Assembly (NCBI RefSeq): GCF_049243985.1
Contig: NC_135372.1
Coordinates: 96,277,318-96,341,317 of the forward strand
DNA length: 64,000 nt
Reading direction: 5' to 3'
From: Paroedura picta
Lineage: Eukaryota > Chordata > Lepidosauria > Squamata > Gekkonidae
Part shown: positions 22,962 through 32,500 of the stretch, piece after piece
Layout: every line of letters begins with the position of its first letter
How positions within the stretch are numbered: position 1 is the first letter of the stretch
The notes under the pieces: model-generated
Database searches by the model: none
What the model was told of the DNA's origin: nothing
The model's input: only the letters and a program-made list of their open reading frames with translations
Program-made: the position numbers and the translations under genes

Positions 22962-24135
22962 TCTGTAACCACTCCCACGGTATTAAATAAAAGGGTAAGG
23001 GCAATGTGGGAGGAGAAAGGGCGGGCTCTGTCTGGGATAAAAACTTGGAGGGCCCAATCAGGAGCTGATTGGGCCCTCTGAATGTCCATCCTGGGTCCAG
23101 CCGGGGAGTCACCGCGCAGACACAGAAGGATGGCCGCGCGGTGAGTCCACCGCCCGGGTTCTCCTCCCAATAGGGAAAGGAGCAAGGACGCCGCGTCAAA
23201 GACATGGCGTCCCTGCTCCTTTCCCACCCCAGGCCCCTTGCTCAGGAGCCTTCTGCCAACCCAGGCCACCTTCGCAGCATCCAGGACACTGTGAGGGTGC
23301 CCTTGGGACCGGCAGAAGGTCGCGCCACCCCCCACTGACGCAAAGAGCCCTCTGCCGTCCCCAGCCACTCCCTTGCAGCGTCCTGGATGCTGCTAAGGAG
23401 CTACTGGGGCCGGCAGAAGGCTGTGCCGCCCCCCCCCCCGGCCAAAAGCCTTCTCCCGGCCCTCCCCCCACTCCCCATCCCAATTCGCCCCCCCTCGCGT
23501 CTCCCCCCCACGGCCCCTTCAAATAACCCCCTCCTTTTCCCCTACTCCCCTCCACCTACCTCCCTGGCTGCCTTCCTTCCTTCTCCCTTGCTTCCTCCAT
23601 TTCTCGATATCTTCCCCCCAACTTCCCCTCCCAATTCCCCCCCTCGTGACTCCCCCCCACGGACCCTTCAAATACCCCCCTCCTTTTCCCCCACTCCCCT
23701 CCAAGTCCACCTACCTCCCTGGCTGCCTTCCTTCCTTCTCCCTTGCTTCTTCTATTTCTCGATCTCTTCCCCCCAACTCCCCCTCCCAATTCGCCCCGCT
23801 CACCACTCCCCCCTTAACACACACCCCTGTCCCCTCCAAGTCCACCTACCTCCATGACTGCCTGCCTTCTTCCTTCTTTCCTTCCTGACTTCCTCTACTT
23901 CTCCATCTACTTCCTGCCTATCTCTTTCTCCCTCTCACTCGCTCTGTTTTCCCCTTCCTCTCTAACACACTTCTTGCCTTCCTACCTGCCTTCCTTCTAT
24001 TCATCCCTTCAACCACCCCTTTCCCTCCTTTCTCACTCCCATCCCTCCTTCCCTCTTCAACCTTCCTTTCCTCCCTTATTCTTCTCTGTGCTCTAGTGCC
24101 CACTGTATTTCAGCTACAGCGGGCTTAATTTCTAG
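22962..24135 (+). mobile_element. Non-autonomous Helitron, copy 2, with pyrimidine-rich interior
   Basis: The start A|TCTGTAACC (A at 22961) and the 5' block 'tattaaataaaagggtaagg' through 'gtgggaggagaaagggcggg' align with the copy at 47525. The 3' end has stem TGCCCACTGTA / TACAGCGGGC (24097-24107 and 24115-24124), then CTAG at 24132-24135 followed by T. Hairpins include AGGGCCCAATCAG/CTGATTGGGCCCT (23049-23061 and 23065-23077) and a 20-bp stem with about one mismatch around 23173-23226. From about 23430 to 24090 the interior is almost pure C/T on the + strand. Pro-rich and Gly-rich open frames here are compositional. Confidence 0.75.
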
Positions 24136-25009
24136 TAAATAAATAAACAAACAAACATGGTTTGGATGATGTAGTGACTGGGACATTCAATATCAATGTT
24201 TTACTGGTAATTGGCAGGTGGCAGTGCAGTTCTAAAAGTTATACCCTTCTAAGTCCTCAATCTTCTGTGGAATTGGAAATATATAACTCCTTTTAGGATG
24301 GCACCATGGAAATCTGTAAATCTGCTTAGAATGGCGAATGTATTTGCCTCACAGAGGCGGTGTTAATTATTGTTTTAACACTTGTGATAGACGCTGAGAA
24401 GCTGAGATGTTAATTTATGATTTCTGTCATCTGTCTCTGAAAATTTCATTGTTTAAAAATCTGAAGATGGAATGTTTTAGCTGATCATTTAAAATCCATA
24501 GACCAGCTAAAAAGGTGCTCCCAATTGGGCTGCAGACAAGATCAGAACTATATTGCATGTTCTTACCAAAATAGCAGTGCCCAGTGATTCCTTGCTGGCA
24601 TTCCCCCCATTGCATAGTTGGGTGTCTGCATAACCTAAAAATAATGTTGATGTTCTTTTTTTCAGAAATATTTTCCCATGTGTTGGATTGCAATGGAAAT
24701 CTGCAAAATTACATCCTTCTAAATCCATTGAAGTCAGTGGGCTTAGATTGTTTAGGATTGCACTATTAAATTGAAAGGAATATAATCCAAATAACGTGCA
24801 GCATAAAGATGCAGATTGTAGTTGGCTAACAAAGCAAATCCAGAGAGGGTCAGATGGTGATATTGGCATAGTTTGAATGGCATAAAGCATGTATTAATAT
24901 AAGTTAGATGTAAACTATTGCCATCCTGGGCTCTGAGAGTGTTAAATGCAAATACAAATGGAGAACAAAGGAGTCATGCCAGATTGCGGAGTATGTATAC
25001 CCACCTTTC
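24136..25009 (+). other. HMGA1 intron 1, no feature seen
   Basis: No exon or repeat recognised. Confidence 0.4.
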
Positions 25010-25078
25010 TAATAGCATTGATGCCAAGGAAGTTTACTGTGCCATTTTATTTTACAAATTAAAACAAAATAATTGAAT

Positions 25079-25268
25079 ATGAAGAAGAGGAAGAGGAAGA
25101 GGAAGAGGAAGAGGAGGAGGAGGAGGAGGAGGAGGAGGAGGAGGAGGAGGAGGAGGAGGAGGAGGAGGAGGAGGAGGAGGAGGAGGAAGAGGAGGAGGAA
25201 GAGGAGGAGGAAGAGGAGGAGGAAGAGGAAGAGGAAGAGGAAGAGGAAGAGGAAGAGGAAGAGGAAGA
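25079..25268 (+). repeat. (GAA/GAG)n polypurine microsatellite
   Basis: About 190 bp of uninterrupted purine: gaagag units, then a long gag run, then gaagag units. It lies at the 3' tail of the adjoining SINE, whose normal tail is only a few GAA units. Ser-rich and Arg-rich open frames here are artefacts of the repeat. Confidence 0.95.
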
Positions 25269-25427
25269 GTTAGTTCTTATATGCCGCTTTTCCCTACCCG
25301 AAGGAGGCTCAAAGCGGCTTACAGTCACCTTCCCTTTCCTCTCCCCACAACAGACACCCTGTGGGGTGGGTGAGGCTGAGAGAGCGCTGATATCACTGCT
25401 CAGTCAGAACAATTTTATCAGTGCCGT
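25269..25427 (-). mobile_element. Sauria-type tRNA SINE (family B), truncated at the inverted-repeat junction
   Basis: The - strand 3' two thirds of the SINE are present. The sequence stops at gccgtggc and switches to unrelated DNA at 25428, so the tRNA head is missing. Confidence 0.85.
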
Positions 25428-25928
25428 GGCACTCAAAACTTTGGTCTTTTGCTTCGAACAAGCATAGCTATCCACCTAAATCTTTATTAAGAACAATTAT
25501 TGCAATAACGTAGAGTATACAAGAAGAAACGTAGTTCAAAGATTACAGTAGATACAGTATCCAATCGTTATAATTCTTAATATATATGCACAGTTTTTGC
25601 CAGAGCACCTTACTTTTGGACCAACCCCCACACCAAGGCATAGAATCAAAGAATCATAGAGTTGGAAGGGGCCATACAGGCCATCTAGTCCAACCCCCTG
25701 CTCAACCCCCTGCAGATTGCATTGAGTGAGCAGTCTTGCAACAGGGCCATCTGAAACAAAGACTTGTCAGATTTGATCCCGTCACATCATACAACAATGA
25801 TTATGTGAGCCATTCAGTTTTGTCCGACTTTTGGCAATCCTAAAGTTCAGCTGTCTCCAAGTCTTTTGATCTTGCGCCGCTTCTTTCAGTTGTGCATTTA
25901 GCAATACTCAAAGGTTATTAAAATATAA
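25428..25928. other. Spacer of the inverted repeat, with CR1 and BovB-like tails
   Basis: 25639-25715 on the - strand is a CR1 3' terminus (atagaatcaaagaatcatag, 'gagttggaaggggccataca', 'ccatctagtccaaccccctg'). About 25795-25875 on the - strand reads ttgccaaaagtcggacaaaa then ctgaatgg, a BovB-type SINE/LINE tail. The rest is unassigned. Confidence 0.6.
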
Positions 25929-26207
25929 GAGCCAGTTTGGTGTAGTGGTTAGGAGTGCGGACTTCTAATCTGGCATGCCAGGTTCGATTCTGCACTCCCC
26001 CACATACAGCTAACTGGGTGACCTTGGGCTCGCCACGGCACTGATAAAACTGTTCTGACTGAGCAGTGATATCAGGGCTCTCTCAGCCTCACCCACCCCA
26101 CAGGGTGTCTGTTGCGGGGAGAGGAATGGGAAGGCGACTGTAAGCCGCTTTGAGCCTCCTTCGGGTAGGGAAAAGTGGCATATAAGAACCAACTCTTCTT
26201 CTTCTTC
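25929..26207 (+). mobile_element. Sauria-type tRNA SINE (family B), full length
   Basis: The head gagccagtttggtgtagtgg at 25929 is followed by a B-box-like ggttcgattctgc, the conserved gtgaccttgggctcgcc, and the tail agaaccaactcttcttcttc. Its 3' half forms part of the right arm of the inverted repeat. Confidence 0.88.
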
Positions 26208-26290
26208 TATATATTCAATTATTTTGTTTTAATTTGTAAAATAAAATGGCACAGTAAATTTCCTTGGGCACCAAGGTTAGTTGTGGCAAA
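26033..26290. repeat. Right arm of the inverted repeat
   Basis: It is the reverse complement of 25010-25427, with a short cttcttcttct where the left arm has about 190 bp of purine repeat. The tattcaattattttgtttta block past the SINE proves that flanking DNA, and not only a SINE, is shared. It ends about 110 bp before the HMGA1 coding-exon acceptor. Confidence 0.85.
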
Positions 26291-26413
26291 ATGTGCTTCA
26301 TGCCCTTACTTACCTGGAGGATAGTGGTCTTCAAGCATTCATCTTGGCTTCCACCTCATCTGAGTTGAACATATTGATTTTTGGTTTTGGCTTTTGCTTT
26401 TAGGCAAGGAAAG

Positions 26414-26515
26414 ATGAGTGAATCCAGTGCAAAATCAGGCCAACCTTTGGCGGCCAAACAGGACAAGGATGTCTCTGTGAAGAGAGGACGAGGGCGGCCC
26501 AGGAAGCAGCCTCAG
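26414..26515 (+). CDS. HMGA1: HMGA1 coding exon 1 (residues 1-34, first AT-hook)
   Basis: Acceptor ttgcttttag ends at 26403 and the ATG is at 26414, giving a 10-nt leader gcaaggaaag. It encodes MSESSAKSGQPL... to ...RGRGRPRKQPQ with hook KRGRGRPRK. The donor CAG|GTTTGT is weaker than consensus. An in-frame open extension of 30 nt runs to a second GT (AAG|GTTTTG at 26546), the place where mammals make the longer a isoform. Confidence 0.96.
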
Positions 26516-29500
26516 GTTTGTGGACTGCTCATGTTGCTGGGGAAGGTTTTGAGATGATGATGATAATCTCCTTGGCAGTTGATAGCCATTGTCACTGACA
26601 TGACAGTGAGAGCATAGGGAAGGGCAGTACCTTGTTACACAGCACAGTTGTTGTCACTGTGGAATGAAACATGAAGGTAAGGATGAAAAAGAACAGACTA
26701 CTATAGGTATCTTTCATTATTAATGCCAGCAAGTCTCTTGGAGGGAAGGCCAGTCTGTCATTGACAATTATGATGCACTGAATCCTTTCCCCCATATGAA
26801 TGCCATTTTATAAAAGCAATATTTGTATGGATTCAAATGTTTTCACATATCATTGAGTAATGATTTCTCAACACACTATAGCAATTGTTTGCAACTGGAT
26901 TTTCCTATGTGAAACATGAAGGTACACTGATCGCCAAAGTGCATTATGCAATGATATGTGAAAGCAGCCTAAAATCTCAGGGGATCCTTTGGTGCTCGGT
27001 AAGCATTAGAAACTCATTGTCTCTGGTATACCCTCTGATCTACAAAAGCATAACTAAGAATGACAAGAACAGGTAGAACTCATTATGCCCAGCAGTTAGA
27101 ACTGCAGTAGAATTCCTAAAAGGCAGTAACTCTAGTCTCAGGGAGAAAGAACTCTCCCATGCTAGAGAAACAGCTCCAGAACTTCACAGGCCTTCCTAAT
27201 GAGTCTAGGAGCTCTGCATTGTCCCCTGTAGTACCATTTCCTATTCAGAGATCACTTTGCATGAAGGGGAAGAAAACATGTTGCCTATAGTACTTGAGAT
27301 AGTGCATCTAGGTACAGTGTGATCTATTTTGTTTATTTAAATTTTATTTTTAGCTCTCCGCTTTCCGGAGACTCCTGGTAGGTTACGTGTACATATAAAA
27401 GTCCCAATGAAACTCATCAACCCCATGTAAAACAAATATAAGATGGCAGCGTAACCTCCCCCCCCCCCAACTTAATGACTGGGCAGCAAAGTCTTTAGCT
27501 TTTTAGTTCTTGATATTAATAATTGGAAACAAGAGTATAGCACCTATATTACTCATAACTATAAATTGTGTTCTTTTAGTGCAGATTGTTGTGGTCACAT
27601 TTGTGAGGGGGAAGCAGAAGGATTTTAGACTGAGGCAGGTAGGGAGAAAGCAGCTAGCATGTTGGCCTTCATTCTACTATTGCTGACTGTTGTGTACTTT
27701 CTTTGTAGCAGGAACCTAGTGAGGCACCTGTCCCCAAGAGACCACGTGGCAGACCCAAGGGGAGCAAAAACAAGGCTGCTTCAAAGGGAAGGGTAAGTTG
27801 GGGGGGGAGGGCTTTAAACTCCAGTCTACATTTGAGTTCTCATCAACTGGGAGTAACTTTAAGGCTGCATCTGAGTAATGTCTTAACAAAAAAATCCCTT
27901 CCTGTGGAAGAATGAATGAATCACTCACGTGAAGACTGAAAGACATTCTCCCAACCTTCTCTCCATATGGTGTCTACATATGCTTTATTATGACGGATTA
28001 AAAATCACAACGCTATAAGCTTTGGCATTTAGTCTTCATGATGTTATCCCAATATTCTGGTATAGATGTTTCTGATGGGCTGAAATGTCTTTGGGTTTTG
28101 TTTGCTTTGGGTTTTGTTGGGGAGGGTGGAGACTTTCTTTTCTGCTGTGTGGATTGAACTGAAACATCAATCCAGTAAGTTTAAAGTGGCATAAAGAGAT
28201 GCCTTTATTCTGTGGAAAATGTTTTGTTGGCCTACACAGGGCTCTTGGGAGATCTCCCAGACAGACACAGGCAGGAAAGGTTCTCTGCTGTGCTTTGGCA
28301 AGTGTGATGCATCTTTATGTCTTGAGAACTGGATAGCGAGGACTTCCTGTCCTTACTTCTCCCTTTAATGCAAATGCATTTGAAGAAGGGAATAAGGAGC
28401 AGAGAACCTGCCCTTTTCCTGCCAACTGGACCCCATGGCACCAACTGTTTTCCCTCTATTTGGGTTTTCAAAATGAGCCTGGGCATGGGCACAGCATTGC
28501 CTGAGGAGAGTAGAATGAGCAGGTGCAGAAGGATTAGTTCCCACCCGTTCCCCAGAACTTTGTCCCATATGTACCTTCCATTTCCACCTTCTGTATTAAG
28601 CAAACATGGCAACAAATCACGTATCCACTAAGATGGCCCCTAGTTTAGCTCCATCTGAAAAAATACTGTATTTCAAAAGAGAATTAGGTTTCAATTTTGA
28701 CTCCATTTTGATCTTGAGAGAAAAGAATGAATCGAGGAGTCTCGCAGACATCAAAACCTAACTTGTTTTGTGTGGAAGGCATCAGAATTAGCCAGGCAGC
28801 TGGTGACATTTGCTTTTTGTGCATGTGTGTCCTGGCAGGTGGCCTACACATGTCTTTAAGGGGAGGGGGTGTATTCACTCATTTGTGTAATAGGAAGATC
28901 ATAAATTAATGTAGGGGACTAGAAAGGCATGAACCCCTCTCCAGCTCCAGGGCTCTTAAATTCCTGGCCCCATTGTGTCCCCAGTTTTTCATCCAGTATA
29001 GCAGCTGCCCACCCATATCATTTCTCCAGGCTGATGGCGAGTGAAGCCTTCATGCCATCTGGTGCCATGCAGCCAAAAGTAGGTGGGGATTGGAAAGGCG
29101 GCAAGCGAGTAAATAAATGACCCCACAGTTGGTAACTTGGCAGCTGTTGCAGCTTTCTTGTTTTTGTTTGTTTAATGCAAAACACAGAGCTAATTCATGT
29201 ACAGCATATTCAGCCCACTCCTCACTATTCCCTCCCCCATTCTAAAGACAAGGATCTTATAAGTGTCCAGCTGCTTTTAGAGAAACAGATGCCGCCTCTT
29301 GATTTGGCAGCCAGGCTGCAGGGGTTATTTCCGTGGACACCTTGGCTTAGCTCTCGCTTCTGACCACCTGTTCAGTTGTGAGAAATGTGGAGGGAAAGAG
29401 AGCACCCAACAAGTGGTGGAGGAGAGCTGCTTCTGCCTGTTGTGCATCTGGCTCCTCCTTACAGCTGCTCCATTCTCTTCTACCTGTGTAAAGGCCAAGG

Positions 29501-32500
29501 GTGGGAGACTGTCAGAGTGAACTGACTCGGCTGAAAATATTCACATAAGAGTTGGGGACCTAAAGCTGTGTTCTCTGCTCTGGGGGGGGGGGACTTTGGG
29601 TGTGCTCCCTTGGTGTTCCTGTGATATCTACTTGGACTTCCTGGCTGTTCTCCATATTGAGCATAGCAGCAGTTGTTACTGTGGCTTTAGTAGCTTCCTA
29701 CCAGCTCTTGTAAGGCTACTTGCATTGCTGTCTCATGGACAAAAGGAGGGTGGGGTTGCCTTTCACCCATGCCTCTTAGGCAGCATTCCTTGGCCATTGT
29801 AGGTCCAAAGGAACAGCAGATAACTGAATCAGGTTTACAAACACACGGCCTTCTCTACATGAAAGCAGCAGGTTGTCTTAATTGCTTGGCCAGACAGTTT
29901 TCCTTACATGTTCATTTTTTTTTTCAGTGAAAATGATGTACATGCTAAGATCTGGAAAACCTTTTCTGTGTGCTGGTTCCTTGTTTACTGTTTGGATTAG
30001 ATGAGATTAGATTCTTTACCACAACCCCCAAGATCTGCAGGCATTAGGCATTCTGATCTGTAATGCCTGACACTGCACATCCTTCTGTGTAGCACCCTGC
30101 CTCTGTGATGCTAACCCTAGTTACTGTTAATAGGATTTTGTTCCCTTTTGGGGTAGGAATGGCTTGTAATGGATGTAGCTGGTATCTTGGCCAAGGTAGA
30201 GCATCTGCTGTCTTGGGGGCCTAGAGAGAGTTCTAGATGAAGATAGATCTTGGCTGCTGTATTCAGAGATGCAAGTGTAAACAGCTTGGGAAAATGTCCA
30301 GGGGGGAGGTACACAAGGCTCTGCGGATGGGGTGTATTTGCTGCAAACCTGTTTTGAAAATATGCGACTCATATCCTGCATTTCTGAGTCATGAGGTTGG
30401 GATCCCAGATGGCTCCAGTTGGAAAAGGCTGTGATGGGTAGGAATGACAAGGGAAGGTCTTGTGGCATTGACCCCCAGAAGGCCAAATGAAAGAGGCACT
30501 GTTGCCAATCCCAAGTGTTCAAAGGACACATGAGTCACATCCTCTGATCTATAAGACTGGCTAAGACTATGAGACTTAACTACTTTTTTCGCCTTTTGAG
30601 TACATTTGAGAAGCTAAAGTATTTTTTTCTTGGCAGATTACATGATTTCGGTTTTTTCATCCATGAACATTCTCCAAAGGTTCATATTCACATTCCCCTG
30701 CAAGAACATCACTTAAAGTTGTATCAATAACAGAGCATTTAATTTCTCCATTTTATGAAAGGATCTCTTTTGCTTGCTATGCTACTGTACCTCAGCAGAC
30801 ACTATGACACATGTTGAAATCATTATGCAGGAGGCAGAGCAGAGTACCCCACCTAAACAGAACCACCAGCTCATGAACACCTGTGCATAGGTCATGTCCC
30901 TGTGATTAGAAACATTTGAAAAAGCAATATTCTGGGAAGGGTCTGAAATATTACTGGACTTTGTGTGGTTGATGGTCTTTTTTTTTCTATCCAGAAAACT
31001 TCTGCAGCACCTGGGAGGAAACCTCGAGGCCGACCCAAAAAATCAGTATGTATTGTTCGTTTTGATTTGGCTTCTTAAAGCCAGTGGAAAAAACACAAAA
31101 TTGATCACCGTTCATGAATCCATTGAACCTCATTTGAAGCCATTGTAGTCAGGATCAGATATATTCTTGGTAGTTGTTCATTAATCTTATATTTTGTGCC
31201 AAAATTGTCACCCCAGACCTATAATGCTGCAGCTTCAGTCTTCGTCATTGGTGGCCATGTGTGCTGAACTGCCCCCCTAGGACATGGTTATGGAGGTTGG
31301 CTTCAGAATTGGAAGGCATAACTCGCTTTGCCCTCTGTGGAGTCTGATCCTATTGCTTCGGGAGAAGCATATAGAAGAGATCTTGTGACTCAGTTGGGGA
31401 ACCTTCCTGCAATAAGCCAGCTGCACAACAGACACACATGAGCATTTCTGGCATAATCTGCTGTTTGAAATAAAGTTGTGAACCAAACTTGATGTTGCAC
31501 TGTTGAAATAAAAGAAGATTTCTATCTAGACATGGAATAGTTATGTCCCAATAAGGGCAGTGAGAAGAGATGATCTGTGGTGTGAATTAATTGGTGACAT
31601 GCTCAAGAGGCCAATTATCCTACATCTCAGAGGTCAAAGCGTAGGCTTGGCTCCTATACGTTTTCTCTTGCTTGTGCTCTTCTTTATCCACTGTGGCAGG
31701 TATCCTCCACTGCAGAACACTCTTTTGTTAAGTACTGAGCACTTCTGCACATGCAAGACTAATGTCTTTCAAGGAGTTGAAAAGTGCCTACTGTGAGAGG
31801 AACATGCTGCATAGCAGAGGACCACCTCCATAAGGGACAAAGAGGAGAACAAGCAGGAAAAACGGATATAGGATCCAAGCTAACACCTCATGTTCATACT
31901 TGGTAACTTCAGATTAATCAGATGCCTGAATTTTAGTACAGATGGTTGACTTCCTTCCCTTTATCCCTTGATATGTGCATGTTAAGTATTTCTTAATGTC
32001 CATTTGCTAAAATGCTAATTAAAATGCATTGATGCAAGGAAGCTTGGGCCCCAGTGTATTGCATCAGTAAGGGTCCCTGATGAGGCCAAGAGACTGTTGG
32101 AAAAAAGTTGGGTAAGATGCACTGCTAGTAGATCCAGAGGATGTTATACAGAACATGGGAGGTTGTTGGGTGTGGGTTTTTTTGAAGTCCAAAGTGCTGT
32201 CATGGTTCTCCAGTGTTTTCCTTTCTGGCATAGGCGTTTAAGACAAAGCAGTTGTTTAGATTCTCTCCCCACCCTGTTGTTTGTGAAAATGTTTTGTCTT
32301 TTGTTAGAAGTGAGTAACAGGAAGTGGCTTGATCTCTGGAGTTAGCTGGCACAGACCTGGTGTTACCAGTGTGGCATCTGAGCATTCCTGCAGAGTGAGT
32401 CTATGGCCGTTTCACTGGGCCTCGACCTTTCAGAGTAGCCCTTGGTCTCACACCATTAAAGGTGCCCTTGCTGGCTATGCTGGCTGTTCCGATAGGAAAA

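Larger units (their letters stand above)
25010..25427. repeat. Left arm of a large imperfect inverted repeat
   Basis: The block atttattttacaaattaaaa and its flanks, then a purine microsatellite and a family B SINE, recur in reverse complement at 26033-26290. The arms end abruptly at the same SINE position (gccgtggc). Differences between arms are few, apart from the expanded microsatellite in this arm. Confidence 0.85.

Noticed and set aside
23387-23857. 156-aa Pro-rich open frame
   Set aside because: It lies in the pyrimidine-rich interior of a Helitron; it has no domain and its composition explains the openness.
25059-25328. Long poly-Ser and poly-Arg/Lys open frames
   Set aside because: They are translations of the GAA/GAG microsatellite and adjoining SINE, not genes.
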